Notes: generated by a model from the letters alone, not told the origin. 64,000 nucleotides of DNA from Streptomyces sp. CB01373 (GCF_002803075.1 NZ_NNBK01000005.1:284478-348477); one strand, 5' to 3'; positions 1 through 8,772 are shown, counted from the stretch's first letter. Made by a program: numbers and translations.

Positions 1-312
1 CCGCCCGACGACACCCCGACCGGGAAGTACCTGGGCACGGTGCACTTCCAGCGGTTGCTGCGCGACCCGCCCTACACCCTCGTCGGCTCGATCCTCGACG
101 ACGATCTGCAGCCCCTCCCGCCCGACGCCACGCTGCCGGTCGTCGCCGGGTTCTTCGCGACCTACGACATGGTGGCGGCGCCCGTCGTGGACGAGGCCGG
201 AGCGCTGCTCGGCGCCGTCACCGTGGACGACGTCCTGGACCACATGCTGCCGGACGACTGGCGGGAGACGGAGTACGACCTGGAGGAGGGGGCGGCGGCG
301 CATGGCGGCTGA
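1..312 (+). CDS. C-terminal part of a CBS-domain protein (MgtE N-terminal/CBS type), truncated by the window edge
   Basis: The reading frame is open from base 1, so the gene starts upstream of the window. The visible 103 residues hold the end of one CBS motif and a complete second one (AAPVVDEAGALLGAVTVDDV), followed by an acidic tail. Paired CBS domains bind adenine nucleotides or magnesium and often regulate a linked transporter or enzyme. In streptomycetes the protein next to a DUF1003 gene and mrp is usually a soluble MgtE-N/CBS protein. The stop lies inside the next gene (11-base overlap), so the two are probably co-translated. The product name is an inference from this fragment and its neighbours. 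Confidence 0.7.
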   Translation, partial: PPDDTPTGKYLGTVHFQRLLRDPPYTLVGSILDDDLQPLPPDATLPVVAGFFATYDMVAAPVVDEAGALLGAVTVDDVLDHMLPDDWRETEYDLEEGAAAHGG

Positions 313-901
313 GCGAGAGAGCACCCGCGAGCGGCTCCCGGTGGGGGCCACCGCCGCCGGACGGCCGCGGTCCGGCCGGCTGGACCAGCCGCGCCCGCCC
401 CGGCGCCGGCTGCTGCCGGAGTGGGACCCGGACGCCTTCGGGCGGCTGTCCGAGCGCATCGCGCGGTTCCTGGGCACCGGGCGGTTCATCGTCTGGATGA
501 CGGTGATGATCGTCGTGTGGGTGCTGTGGAACGTGGCAGCGCCCCGGCATCTGCGGTTCGACGAGTACCCGTTCATCTTCCTGACCCTGGCCCTGTCCCT
601 CCAGGCCTCCTACGCCGCCCCGCTGATCCTGCTGGCGCAGAACCGGCAGGACGACCGGGACCGGGTCAACCTCGAACAGGACCGCAAGCAGGACGAGCGG
701 TCGATCGCCGACACCGAGTACCTGACCCGTGAGATCGCCGCGCTGCGCATGGGCCTGGGCGAGGTGGCCACCCGCGACTGGATGCGCTCGGAGCTCCAGG
801 ACCTGGTGAAGGAACTGGAGGAACGCACCGTCGACGGGCACCGCCGGCACGGGGTATTCCCGGCGGATCACCCGCGCGCGGGTGACATGGACGACCGCTG
901 A
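302..901 (+). CDS. DUF1003 family membrane protein
   Basis: This 199-residue protein has a basic, proline-rich N-terminus of about 55 residues. Two hydrophobic helices follow (about 60-80, with MTVMIVVWVLWNVAAP, and about 90-110, with IFLTLALSLQASYAAPLILLA). They are separated by the RFDEYPFIFL loop that is typical of DUF1003. After the second helix comes NRQDDRDRVNLEQDRKQDE, then a charged, probably coiled C-terminus. The start overlaps the upstream CBS gene by 11 bases, which points to coupling. The family has no established biochemical activity. Its pairing with an MgtE/CBS protein hints at a role in membrane cation physiology, which is inference. Confidence 0.88.
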   Translation: MAAERESTRERLPVGATAAGRPRSGRLDQPRPPRRRLLPEWDPDAFGRLSERIARFLGTGRFIVWMTVMIVVWVLWNVAAPRHLRFDEYPFIFLTLALSLQASYAAPLILLAQNRQDDRDRVNLEQDRKQDERSIADTEYLTREIAALRMGLGEVATRDWMRSELQDLVKELEERTVDGHRRHGVFPADHPRAGDMDDR

Positions 902-942
902 CGGGGTCCCGGGGGCCGCACGGGGCGCCGTACCATCGTCCT

Positions 943-2076
943 ATGGCTACGGAAGACGCGGTGCGCGCAGCTCTGGCGACGGTTGACGATCCCGAGATCC
1001 ACCGGCCCATCACCGAGCTCGGCATGGTCAAATCGGTGGAGATCGGCGCGGACGGAGCGGTCGCGGTCACCGTCTACCTGACGGTCTCCGGCTGCCCGAT
1101 GCGCGAGACGATCACCCAGCGGGTGACCGACGCCGTCTCCCGCGTCGAGGGGGTCACCCGGGTCGACGTCACGCTCGACGTGATGAGCGACGAGCAGCGC
1201 CGGGAGCTGGCGACCGCGCTGCGCGGCGGCCAGGCCGAGCGCGAGGTCCCCTTCGCCAAGCCCGGCAGCCTCACCCGCGTCTACGCCGTCGCCTCGGGCA
1301 AGGGCGGCGTCGGCAAGTCCTCGGTGACGGTGAACCTGGCGGCGGCGATGGCCGCCGACGGCCTGAAGGTGGGCGTGGTCGACGCCGACATCTACGGCCA
1401 CAGCGTGCCGCGGATGCTGGGCGTGGACGGCCGCCCGACCCAGGTCGAGAACATGATCATGCCGCCGTCGGCGAACGGCGTGAAGGTCATCTCCATCGGC
1501 ATGTTCACCCCGGGCAACGCGCCCGTCGTCTGGCGCGGCCCGATGCTGCACCGCGCGCTCCAGCAGTTCCTGGCGGACGTGTACTGGGGCGACCTGGACG
1601 TCCTCCTGCTGGATCTGCCGCCCGGCACCGGCGACATCGCGATCTCCGTGGCCCAGCTGGTGCCCAACGCCGAGATCCTGGTGGTGACGACGCCTCAGCA
1701 GGCGGCGGCCGAGGTGGCCGAGCGGGCGGGCTCCATCGCCGTCCAGACCCACCAGAAGATCGTCGGCGTGGTCGAGAACATGTCCGGCCTGCCCTGCCCG
1801 CACTGCGACGAGATGGTCGACGTCTTCGGCACGGGCGGCGGCCGGATGGTCGCCGAGGGCCTGACCCGCACCACGGGCGCCACGGTCCCGGTGCTCGGCT
1901 CCATCCCGATCGACGTCCGCCTGCGCGAGGGCGGCGACGAGGGCAAGCCGGTCGTCATCACCGACCCGGACTCTCCCGCGGGATCGGCCCTGCGGGACAT
2001 CGCCGACAAGCTCGCCGGCCGGCAGCGGGGCCTCGCGGGGCTGTCGCTGGGAATCACCCCGAAGAACAAGTTCTAG
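943..2076 (+). CDS. mrp: Mrp/ApbC family Fe-S cluster carrier P-loop ATPase
   Basis: This 377-residue cytoplasmic protein is predicted to help assemble or carry iron-sulfur clusters for apo-proteins. Residues about 4-85 form a MIP18/DUF59 domain. A deviant Walker A motif, SGKGGVGKSS, lies at 118-127, and the DLPPGTGD signature at 224-231. The CPHC pair (Cys285, Cys288) is where Mrp/Nbp35 dimers bridge a cluster. Length and domain order are normal for bacterial Mrp. The ATG start directly precedes the conserved DUF59 region; only a weak Shine-Dalgarno is visible. A hairpin follows the stop. In mycobacteria mrp also lies near tatB, htrA and sigE. Confidence 0.95.
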   Translation: MATEDAVRAALATVDDPEIHRPITELGMVKSVEIGADGAVAVTVYLTVSGCPMRETITQRVTDAVSRVEGVTRVDVTLDVMSDEQRRELATALRGGQAEREVPFAKPGSLTRVYAVASGKGGVGKSSVTVNLAAAMAADGLKVGVVDADIYGHSVPRMLGVDGRPTQVENMIMPPSANGVKVISIGMFTPGNAPVVWRGPMLHRALQQFLADVYWGDLDVLLLDLPPGTGDIAISVAQLVPNAEILVVTTPQQAAAEVAERAGSIAVQTHQKIVGVVENMSGLPCPHCDEMVDVFGTGGGRMVAEGLTRTTGATVPVLGSIPIDVRLREGGDEGKPVVITDPDSPAGSALRDIADKLAGRQRGLAGLSLGITPKNKF

Positions 2077-2119
2077 GCCGTACGGGGCCCTCCGCGGCCC
2101 GTACCGCCCTTACGGCGGC

Positions 2120-2150
2120 AGGGGCGCCGTCCCTCGTGGACGGCGCCCCT
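2120..2150. terminator. Hairpin terminator between convergent mrp and the next gene
   Basis: A 13-bp perfect stem (2120-2132 with 2138-2150) encloses a 5-base loop, 44 bases after the mrp stop and 32 bases beyond the stop of the minus-strand gene. There is only a short T-rich tail on the plus strand, as is common for Streptomyces terminators. It could serve both convergent genes. Confidence 0.7.
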
Positions 2151-2181
2151 TCGTGTCGTTTCCGCCCTGTGCCGCGGGGCG

Positions 2182-2853
2182 TCAGGCGTACGCGCCGATG
2201 TCCTTGATCACGGCGAAGCCGAGCCCGTACGCGCTCATGCCCCTGCCGTACGCCCCCAGGTGGACCCCCTGGGAGGTCGAACCGGCGAGCACCCAGCCGA
2301 ACTCCGACTCCCGGTAGTGGAACGGCGTCGGGACGCCGTCCACGGGCAGCGAGAGCATCGACCACGCCGGCCCTGACAGATCGTCGGCCAGCTCCCACGC
2401 GGTCTCCGTCTGCTGCTCCAGCCAGTCGTCCCGCAGGGTGTGGTCCACCTGCCCGGGCCAGGTGAAGGAGAGCAGGCCCACCGCGGCCAGCCAGGCCGCC
2501 GAGGAGACCGAGGTGGCCTCCAGCTGGCCCGTGCCGTCGGCGAGGCGCCGTTCGGGGTGGGCGGCGACGGTGACGACGACCGCGAACCTCTCCTTGGGCT
2601 CGTCCGGCGACCCGGACACGAACTCGTTGCGTACGGACGGCTCGTCACCGTGCCCGGTCGAACCGTGTTCCACGGCACCGTCGGCCGAGGTCCCGACCTG
2701 CATCAGCCAGCGCGGCCCCGTGAAGGCCTCGTCGAGGCCGTACCAGGGGAAGGGCGCCAGCAGGTAGCCGTCGGCCGTACGCCGGGCGAAGGGGGACTGT
2801 GGGCCACCCTCCGCGGCAGACGCCTGCGCGCCTGCCCGACTTGTCGTCTCCAT
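2182..2853 (-). CDS. Conserved hypothetical protein, 223 aa
   Basis: I do not recognise a characterised family. The protein is soluble, acidic and rich in Trp, with no signal peptide or membrane segment. It contains WPGQVDHTLRDDWLEQQTETAWELADDLSGPAW and ends in GLGFAVIKDIGAYA. I chose the ATG at 2853 because it has a GGAGG ribosome-binding site about ten bases upstream. In-frame starts further upstream give an Arg/Pro-rich extension without such a site. It lies between mrp (convergent) and tatB (same strand, 204 bases upstream). A conserved unknown also occurs between tatB and mrp in other actinobacteria. Confidence 0.8.
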   Translation of the reverse strand: METTSRAGAQASAAEGGPQSPFARRTADGYLLAPFPWYGLDEAFTGPRWLMQVGTSADGAVEHGSTGHGDEPSVRNEFVSGSPDEPKERFAVVVTVAAHPERRLADGTGQLEATSVSSAAWLAAVGLLSFTWPGQVDHTLRDDWLEQQTETAWELADDLSGPAWSMLSLPVDGVPTPFHYRESEFGWVLAGSTSQGVHLGAYGRGMSAYGLGFAVIKDIGAYA

Positions 2854-3057
2854 GTGCCGGACGCCTCCTCGCTCTCGTCGAACCGGGGCGGCCCGCCCCC
2901 CTTCGGGCGTACTCGTCCGGTCCGCACAACAACTCGGCAGCATATCCATCCCGCTCCGGGCCGCCGGGAAACCGCTCGGCGCGTGGGGCGCGGGTAGAGC
3001 CGTTTCGCGCCGCGCACGGACCGCGCGCGGCGTGAAACGCGTCACACGGGACGCGGC

Positions 3058-3525
3058 TCAGGTGGCGTCCGCGTCGAAGGGCGGACGCTCGTCCTGGCCG
3101 ATGCCCTCGGGCTTCTTGGTCATGTCGATCCGGCCGCCGGACAGACCCGGGGAGCCCGCGGAGCCCGAGGAGGCGGAGCCGGAGGACGCGGCGGAGTCGT
3201 GCTCGTTGCCGTTGACCGCGTCCGTGATCTCGGCCATCTCCTTCTTCAGGTCGAAGCCGTTGCGGATCTCCTTCAGCCCCAGCTCGTCGCTTTCCAGCTG
3301 CTTGCGGATGAACGTCTTGGGGTTGAGGTCCTCGAACTCGAAGTCCTTGAACTCCGGGCCGAGTTCGCTGCGGATGTCCTGCTTGGCGCTCTCCGAGAAC
3401 TCGCGGATCTTCCGGATCGTGCGTGTGACGTCCTGGATGACCTTCGGGAGCTTCTCGGGGCCGAACACGAGCACGGCCACGATGATGATCGTCAGCAGCT
3501 CGAGCGGTCCTATGTCATTGAACAC
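3058..3525 (-). CDS. tatB: Sec-independent protein translocase TatB
   Basis: TatB is the membrane component that, with TatC, receives twin-arginine signal peptides before TatA is recruited. The 155-residue product starts MFNDIGPLELLTIIIVAVLVFGPEKLP, which is the TatA/B N-terminal helix, the FGPEKLP hinge and then an amphipathic helix. The conserved Glu at position 8 is typical of TatB. The tail is long, charged and Ser/Gly-rich. The start is GTG at 3525 with AAGGAG about nine bases upstream. It is downstream of htrA on the same strand, separated by 177 bases. At least one window protein, the binding protein at 40.6 kb, carries a twin-arginine signal. Confidence 0.93.
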   Translation of the reverse strand: MFNDIGPLELLTIIIVAVLVFGPEKLPKVIQDVTRTIRKIREFSESAKQDIRSELGPEFKDFEFEDLNPKTFIRKQLESDELGLKEIRNGFDLKKEMAEITDAVNGNEHDSAASSGSASSGSAGSPGLSGGRIDMTKKPEGIGQDERPPFDADAT

Positions 3526-3702
3526 CTGAAGCTCCTTGCGATGTCCTCGGTCCTCGGCCCTCGGGTGGTCCGGTCTGTGTGGGGCTGTCCGTGGTCCGGG
3601 CCGGGTCCACGGTACCCGTCCCACGTGCCGGACCGGTACCGCCTCGAGGTGTCGGACTGCGTGTACACGGCGAGATTTCCGGCCGGTTCCACATGCTTTG
3701 TG

Positions 3703-6000
3703 TCAGTTGTTGTTCGAAGACCCGAGTATCAGGGACACCTTCCGTGCCTTTCCTTCGCGTTCGACGGTCAGCTCCAGGCGGTCGCCGGGGCGGTGGGCGC
3801 GGGTCTTGACTATCAGTTCCTCGCCCGAGTGGACGCGCTGGCCGTCCACCGCGGTGATGACGTCTCCGGCCCCGATGCCAGCCTTGGCGCCGGGACCGCC
3901 GGGGGTGACCGGGGGGCCGCCGTCCCGGCCCTTGGTGCCGACCCTGGCTCCGTCGCCGGGGTAGTTCATGTCCAGGGTCACCCCGATGACCGGGTGGCTG
4001 GCCCTGCCGTGGTTGATCAGCTCCTCGGCGACGCGCCTGGCCTGGTTGACGGGGATGGCGAAGCCCAGGCCGATGGAGCCCGCCTGGCCGGTCTGCAGGT
4101 CGGAGCCGGTGTCCGCGGAGCGGATCGCGGAGTTGATGCCGACGACCCGGCCCCGGGAGTCGAGAAGGGGGCCGCCGGAGTTGCCGGGGTTGATCGGGGC
4201 GTCGGTCTGGAGGGCGTCGACATAGGACACGTCGCTGCCGTCGCCCTTCTCGCCGCCGGCCGTGATGGGCCGCTCCTTGGCGCTGATGATGCCGGAGGTG
4301 ACGGTGTTGGCGAGGTCGAAGGGCGCGCCGATGGCCACGACCGGGTCACCCACCTGCACGTTGTCGGAGTTGCCGAGGGGGATGGGGGTCAGGCCGCGCA
4401 CACCGCGGACCTGGACGACGGCGAGGTCGTAGCCGGAGTCCCGGCCGACGATCCTGGCCTTGGCGGTCTGGCCGCCGCTGAAGGTCACCGATATGTCGCC
4501 ACCGGATGCGGCGTTCTCGACGACGTGGTTGTTGGTGAGGACGTGGCCGAGGCCGTCGAGCACGAACCCGGTGCCGGTGCCCTGCTCGCCGGAGCCGCTG
4601 ACGTGCAGCGTCACCACACTGGGCAGGGCCCGCGCGGCGATCCCGGCGACGCTGTCCGGGGCGCGCCCGGCGGGCTCCTTCCCGGCCTGCGGCAGCTCCA
4701 CGGTGCCGAGGCCGCCGTTGCGCTCGATGTACGCCCCGGCCAGCCCGCCGAGCGTTCCGGAAACCAGCGCGAGCACCACGGCCCCGCCCACGAGCGCCCG
4801 CGTGACCCGCCGGTGCCGCTGCTCGGCGCTGAGCACGCCGCTCCCGCTCTGCTGCAACGGCGCGGCACCCCAGGGGTCGTAACGCCCCCAGGGACCGGCG
4901 GAGACACCGGCACCGGGGTGGGCCCCACCGGCACCGGGAGCGGGCACGCCGTGCCCGTCACCACCCACCGCCTGAGCGGGCGCGCCGTGCGTCGGGTCGC
5001 CCGCGAGCGGCACCCCTCGCTGTGGGCCCGCCGGCACGGCGTCCTCGGGGGGTGCCCACTGCGATGCGGCGCCGGCCGTGGCTGCGTCGACCGGCGCCTG
5101 CGGCGGCGAGGGCGTGCCGGAAGGCACGGGCGCCGGACCGTACGGCGGGGCGTCCGGGGCCGCCGTGCCCTGGGGCGCCGCGGCCGGCGCCTGCGGCGAC
5201 GAGGGCGGGCCGGGCGGCGCCGGAGGCGTGGGAGCCGGGGCACCCGGCTGAGCCGCCACGGGCGCCCGACCGTACAGCTCGGCGTCCACGGCGGGCGTGC
5301 CCTGGGGCGCCGCGGCCGGCGCCTGCGGCGACGAGGGCGGGCCGGGCGGCGCCGGAGACGTGGGAGCCGGGGCACCCGGCTGAGCCGCCACGGGCGCCCG
5401 ACCGTACGGCTGGGCGTCCACGGCAGGCGAGCCGTGGGGCGCGGCGGCCGGTGTGCCGGAGGAGTGCGCGGGTGTCACCGTCGGGTGCTGAACAGGTGGG
5501 GCGGGCGCCCAGGGGCCCGGCTCGCCGTACGGAGGGGTGCTGTAGGGGTCGGGGTCGTGCAGGGGGCTGGGACGCTCGCCGGAGCCGCCGGAGGAGCCGA
5601 CGGGCCCGGAGGGGCCCTCCACGGGCCGGTCGGCGCCCGTCTCGGCGAAGACGGCGGGGGCACCGGGACCGGCCGGGGCCGCCGGCGCGGCGGGTGCGGC
5701 AGGCTCGCCGGGCACCGCCGGCGCCGCCGGTGCGTCCGCCGCCCCAAGGTGGGTGTCCTCCACCCCGGCGAACGGCGGACGGGGCTGAGCGAGTTCGAAG
5801 TCGCCGGAAGCCACTGTCTGTACGGGGTCCGAGCCCGGGTCCGAGCCCGGGGTGGAGGGCCCACCCGCTGCCATGCCGCCGTCGGAAGCCTCGTCGGCCG
5901 ACGCGTCCGGCGCCGGCGTGCCCTCCGGCCGGGCGTCCGGAGGGACCGAGCGGCTCCACCACCTCGGGCGGGCGGACTTCGTGGGCTTGCCCTCGTTCAT
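3703..6000 (-). CDS. htrA: HtrA/DegP-like membrane-anchored serine protease with PDZ domain
   Basis: This is a 765-residue type II membrane protein. The first 400 residues or so are Pro/Ala-rich and low in complexity, with tandem 44-residue repeats. A single membrane helix follows (about 400-422, ALVGGAVVLALVSGTLGGLA). The trypsin-like domain is outside the cell, with His in LTNNHVVEN (about 491), Asp in GYDLAVV (about 524) and Ser in GNSGGPLL (about 608). A C-terminal PDZ domain ends the protein. HtrA proteases degrade or refold damaged envelope proteins. The ATG at 6000 has GGGGAGA upstream. It is downstream of the sigma and anti-sigma genes, so it is probably part of the envelope-stress response. 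The cytoplasmic arm is unusually long. Confidence 0.93.
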   Translation of the reverse strand: MNEGKPTKSARPRWWSRSVPPDARPEGTPAPDASADEASDGGMAAGGPSTPGSDPGSDPVQTVASGDFELAQPRPPFAGVEDTHLGAADAPAAPAVPGEPAAPAAPAAPAGPGAPAVFAETGADRPVEGPSGPVGSSGGSGERPSPLHDPDPYSTPPYGEPGPWAPAPPVQHPTVTPAHSSGTPAAAPHGSPAVDAQPYGRAPVAAQPGAPAPTSPAPPGPPSSPQAPAAAPQGTPAVDAELYGRAPVAAQPGAPAPTPPAPPGPPSSPQAPAAAPQGTAAPDAPPYGPAPVPSGTPSPPQAPVDAATAGAASQWAPPEDAVPAGPQRGVPLAGDPTHGAPAQAVGGDGHGVPAPGAGGAHPGAGVSAGPWGRYDPWGAAPLQQSGSGVLSAEQRHRRVTRALVGGAVVLALVSGTLGGLAGAYIERNGGLGTVELPQAGKEPAGRAPDSVAGIAARALPSVVTLHVSGSGEQGTGTGFVLDGLGHVLTNNHVVENAASGGDISVTFSGGQTAKARIVGRDSGYDLAVVQVRGVRGLTPIPLGNSDNVQVGDPVVAIGAPFDLANTVTSGIISAKERPITAGGEKGDGSDVSYVDALQTDAPINPGNSGGPLLDSRGRVVGINSAIRSADTGSDLQTGQAGSIGLGFAIPVNQARRVAEELINHGRASHPVIGVTLDMNYPGDGARVGTKGRDGGPPVTPGGPGAKAGIGAGDVITAVDGQRVHSGEELIVKTRAHRPGDRLELTVEREGKARKVSLILGSSNNN
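5171..5434. repeat. Two tandem 132-bp repeats inside htrA
   Basis: Copies at 5171-5302 and 5303-5434 are nearly identical and in frame. Each encodes 44 residues of the cytoplasmic Pro/Ala-rich arm of the HtrA protein, including YGRAPVAAQPGAPAPT. Degenerate partial copies flank both ends. Confidence 0.9.
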
Positions 6001-6111
6001 GTTCTCCCCACAGCGGGACGCGGCACGGCGTCGACTCCGCGCCCCGACCGGTGTCATGGGCGCGACCACCGTGGATTCAACCAGGTTCCCGGACCGCTGC
6101 GCAGGGACCTG

Positions 6112-7059
6112 TCAGTGCGTGGTACGGGAGGAGACGGAGGGAGAGGGCGCCCTGAGCAGGCTTGGGGCCATGTAGTCCGGGTCGGCGGACCACGAGGTCA
6201 GGGAGATGGGCGGGGTCGTGGTGAGCGGACGTATCAGCGGGGACATCACGGCCGCTCCGGCGACCACCGGGGTGGTCAGCGGATGCATCACGTCCTGCGC
6301 CTGCCCGCCGGGAGGCACGGCCCCCGGCAGCAGCGGTGCGGCCAGCGGCGTCGAGGCCGCCTGCGCCGAGCCCGACCGCTGCCCCTGTGCCGACTGCGGC
6401 GTGGCCGACTGGCGGCGTCGCGCGGTGTCGGAGCCCGATGCGGCGCCCGTGCCCGCCGTGCGCGCCGGAGTCACATTGCTGCCGTTCCCGGAGCCTCCGC
6501 GCGCCTCCACGGCGTCACCCGTCGAACCGGTGGTCATCCCGCCCAGGGCGAGAGCGGCCAGCGACACCGCCCCGGCGGCGACGAACGCGAACCGCAGCCC
6601 CCGCGAGGCGGACCGCTCGCTGTCGGCACGGCCCACGGGGTGGATCCGGAAGCCGTGGTCCTCCGCGGGGTCGGTGGGATGCGGGCGGACCGGCACATAG
6701 CCGAACTCGAACTGCTCGCCGCGGTTCACCCCGAACACTCCGGAGCGGGAGGACAACCCTCCGGGCAGCCCTCCCCCGCCCAGCGGTGAACCGCCACCGC
6801 CGTCGGTGCCACCCCCCGGGAGGCCCTGGAGGCGGGCCAGGAAGCTCTCGGAGGGAGGCGGCGGGGCCGCCTGGGCGAAGACGTTCTTCAGACGGCGCTG
6901 CGCGTCGACCTCCGCCTTGCACTTCGGGCAGGTGGCCACGTGCGCCAGGGCACGGTCGCGCATGTCGTGACCGAGCTCGCCGTCCACGAGGGCGGCGAGC
7001 CGGTCTCCCAGGTGCTGTTCCGCGAGACGCCCCGCGGGGTCAGGTCGTGATCCACTCAC
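6112..7059 (-). CDS. Membrane-anchored zinc-binding anti-sigma factor (ZAS domain, RseA-like)
   Basis: This 315-residue partner of the upstream ECF sigma factor has an N-terminal zinc-dependent anti-sigma domain with His40-x3-Cys44-x2-Cys47 (HVATCPKC). A flexible Gly/Pro linker follows, then one membrane helix (about 155-175) and a low-complexity extracytoplasmic tail. The start is GTG at 7059. It overlaps the sigma stop as GTGA, so translation is coupled and stoichiometry is likely fixed. The family role is to hold the sigma factor inactive until stress causes loss or cleavage of the anti-sigma factor. The arrangement matches rseA after sigE in mycobacteria. A longer reading upstream of the GTG lies in another frame of the sigma gene and is not real. 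Confidence 0.9.
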   Translation of the reverse strand: MSGSRPDPAGRLAEQHLGDRLAALVDGELGHDMRDRALAHVATCPKCKAEVDAQRRLKNVFAQAAPPPPSESFLARLQGLPGGGTDGGGGSPLGGGGLPGGLSSRSGVFGVNRGEQFEFGYVPVRPHPTDPAEDHGFRIHPVGRADSERSASRGLRFAFVAAGAVSLAALALGGMTTGSTGDAVEARGGSGNGSNVTPARTAGTGAASGSDTARRRQSATPQSAQGQRSGSAQAASTPLAAPLLPGAVPPGGQAQDVMHPLTTPVVAGAAVMSPLIRPLTTTPPISLTSWSADPDYMAPSLLRAPSPSVSSRTTH

Positions 7060-7829
7060 GCGGGCGCGCCCCCTCCCCCCAGCGCGGGGACCGTGGCCAC
7101 GAAGCCGCGGCGTCCCGCCCGGGCCTGCGGCGAGCGGTGCGCAAGCGCCTTGCGCAGCTGCGAACGGCCGCGGTGGATGCGGGAGCGCACCGTGCCGAGC
7201 TTGACGCCCAGGGTCGCGGCGATCTCCTCGTACGACAGTCCTTCGATGTCGCACAGGACGACCGCGGCACGGAACTCGGGCGCGAGGGTGTCCAGGGCCT
7301 GCTGGACGTCCGCGTCGAAGTGCGCGTCGTTGAAGAGCTGCTGCGGGGTGGGCTCCTTGCTGGCCAGCCGCTCGGCCGCGTCGTCGCCCAGCGCGTCGAA
7401 GCGGATGCGCTGCTTGCGGCGGACCATGTCCAGGAAGAGGTTCGTGGTGATGCGGTGCAGCCAGCCCTCGAAGGTGCCCGGCGTGTAGGTCGACAGCGAG
7501 CGGAAGACGCGGACGAAGACCTCCTGGGTGAGGTCCTCGGCGTCGTGCTGGTTGCCGGTGAGGCGGTAGGCCAGGCGGTAGACGCGGCCACTGTGCGTGC
7601 TGACGATCTCCTCCCAGGTGGGCGGAGTCCACGCCTGCCCGTCCGCGTCGGTCGAGAAGGTCGCGGTCTGGGCGGATTCGGTGGCGTGGGTCACGTCGGC
7701 AGCGGTGTTGGTCACGGATTTCGGCCTGCCTGCCGATCCGAGAAAGCGCCGCAGCACTCCTCTCCGATCCACAGGTGCAGCCGCACCTCCCCTGTCGGCT
7801 CTGGTGGTGTCCAGTGGAGCCCCTACCAT
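7056..7829 (-). CDS. sigE: ECF RNA polymerase sigma factor, mycobacterial SigE-like
   Basis: It is 257 residues from the ATG at 7829, which has GAGG eight bases upstream. Region 2 includes [18 protein letters not shown] and [19 protein letters not shown]. Region 4 includes [20 protein letters not shown]. These match mycobacterial SigE very closely, which as I recall is also 257 residues. In-frame starts at 7934 (ATG) and 7952 (GTG) would add 35 or 41 residues. Codons just upstream of 7829 lose the usual GC3 bias, so I prefer the short form, but alternative isoforms are possible. The anti-sigma gene is coupled by a 4-base overlap. The name follows the mycobacterial usage; this is not the CseBC-controlled sigma-E of S. 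coelicolor. Confidence 0.93.
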   Translation of the reverse strand: MVGAPLDTTRADRGGAAAPVDRRGVLRRFLGSAGRPKSVTNTAADVTHATESAQTATFSTDADGQAWTPPTWEEIVSTHSGRVYRLAYRLTGNQHDAEDLTQEVFVRVFRSLSTYTPGTFEGWLHRITTNLFLDMVRRKQRIRFDALGDDAAERLASKEPTPQQLFNDAHFDADVQQALDTLAPEFRAAVVLCDIEGLSYEEIAATLGVKLGTVRSRIHRGRSQLRKALAHRSPQARAGRRGFVATVPALGGGGAPA

Positions 7830-7989
7830 AGCCACCTCGCCCGTTAGCTCCGGATAAGCAGTTTTACGAGAATTTGACACGTGCTGGTCCGGCTGGTGCG
7901 GCTGCGTCAGCACTTGCTCCGTGTCCCGATCCATCCCATACCCCCCGTCCACACCGCCGTCGCGCCCGGTGTCGCTTCCTCACCCCTTC

Positions 7990-8016
7990 AAACGACCGGT
8001 CCCATCTGCGGGTTCC
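7990..8016 (-). promoter_or_regulatory. Predicted ECF-type promoter upstream of the sigma gene
   Basis: Read on the minus strand there is a -35 GGAACC (8016-8011), a 16-base spacer and CGTTT (7994-7990). This matches the GGAAC-N15/16-CGTT pattern of envelope-stress ECF sigma factors. It points at the sigma gene, with an expected transcript start near 7980. That leaves about 150 bases of leader before the preferred ATG and places the longer start codons inside the transcript. Confidence 0.6.
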
Positions 8017-8068
8017 CGGCCCCAGCGGATACAGTCACGCCCAGGCAACCACGGGACAGGAGAGGGTC

Positions 8069-8701
8069 ATTACCGGCAACCGGCAGACGAGCTGGGCGTT
8101 CGCCGACGCCTATGTCGCCGAGGACGACGCACTGCGCTGGGCCCGTGAGCGGGCCCGTGACGCAGGGCTGCGCTCGGTGTCGCCCGGCGCGGGCGCCGCG
8201 CTGCGGTTGCTGGCCGCCACCGTGGACGCGAAGGCGGTCGCGGAGATCGGCACCGGCACCGGGGTCTCCGGGATCCACCTGCTGCACGGCATGCGTCCCG
8301 ACGGGGTGCTGACCACCGTCGATCCCGAGCCGGAGCACCAGCAGTTCGCCCGCCAGGCCTTCCGCGCCGCCGGCTTCGCGGGCAACCGCGCCCGCTTCAT
8401 CCCCGGCCGCGCCCTGGACGTGCTGCCCCGCCTCGCGGACGCCGGATACGACCTCGTGTTCTGTGACGGCGACCGGCTGGAGTTCCCCGAGTACCTCGCT
8501 GAATCGTTGCGCCTGCTGAGACCGGGAGGCCTCGTCGCCTTCGAGGGTGTCTTCGCGCACGGGCGGACGGTGGACTCGGGACCGCAGCCGACGGAGGTCG
8601 TGCGGCTGCGGGAACTGCTGCGCACGGTGCGCGAGAGCCCCGATCTGACGCCGTCGCTGCTGCCGGTGGGCGACGGACTGCTGTGCGCCGTCAAGCGCTG
8701 A
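8069..8701 (+). CDS. SAM-dependent O-methyltransferase-like protein
   Basis: This is a 210-residue class I methyltransferase. The glycine motif AEIGTGTGVSG lies near residues 58-68, followed by the acidic loop TTVDPEPEH, then YDLVFCDGD and LLRPGGLVAF. It resembles the COMT-type protein divergent from sigE in mycobacteria (Rv1220c). The start is uncertain. No ATG, GTG or TTG lies at the right place, but an ATT at 8069 sits behind AGGAGAGGG with good spacing and directly before the conserved N-terminus. An in-frame GTG at 7874 would add a 65-residue extension of poor quality that overlaps the sigma gene. The substrate is unknown. Confidence 0.85.
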   Translation: MTGNRQTSWAFADAYVAEDDALRWARERARDAGLRSVSPGAGAALRLLAATVDAKAVAEIGTGTGVSGIHLLHGMRPDGVLTTVDPEPEHQQFARQAFRAAGFAGNRARFIPGRALDVLPRLADAGYDLVFCDGDRLEFPEYLAESLRLLRPGGLVAFEGVFAHGRTVDSGPQPTEVVRLRELLRTVRESPDLTPSLLPVGDGLLCAVKR

Positions 8702-8746
8702 GCGCCCCCATCACTCGCGCGTCGCGCACCCCTGGAAAGACAGCGA

Positions 8747-8772
8747 CCCCGACACCGCGTACGATGCCGGGG
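8747..8772. terminator. Possible hairpin terminator between convergent genes
   Basis: Arms 8747-8754 and 8765-8772 pair in seven of eight positions around a 10-base loop. They lie between the methyltransferase stop and the stop of the minus-strand DUF3117 gene. Confidence 0.35.

Noticed and set aside
3199-6789. Plus-strand open frame of about 1200 codons
   Set aside because: It lies opposite tatB, htrA and the anti-sigma gene. It has Val/Gly/Arg-rich composition, no domain motif, and arises from GC3 bias of the genes on the other strand.
7874-8068. N-terminal extension of the O-methyltransferase from GTG 7874
   Set aside because: The extension overlaps the sigma-gene promoter and start region, has poor codon bias and no conserved residues.
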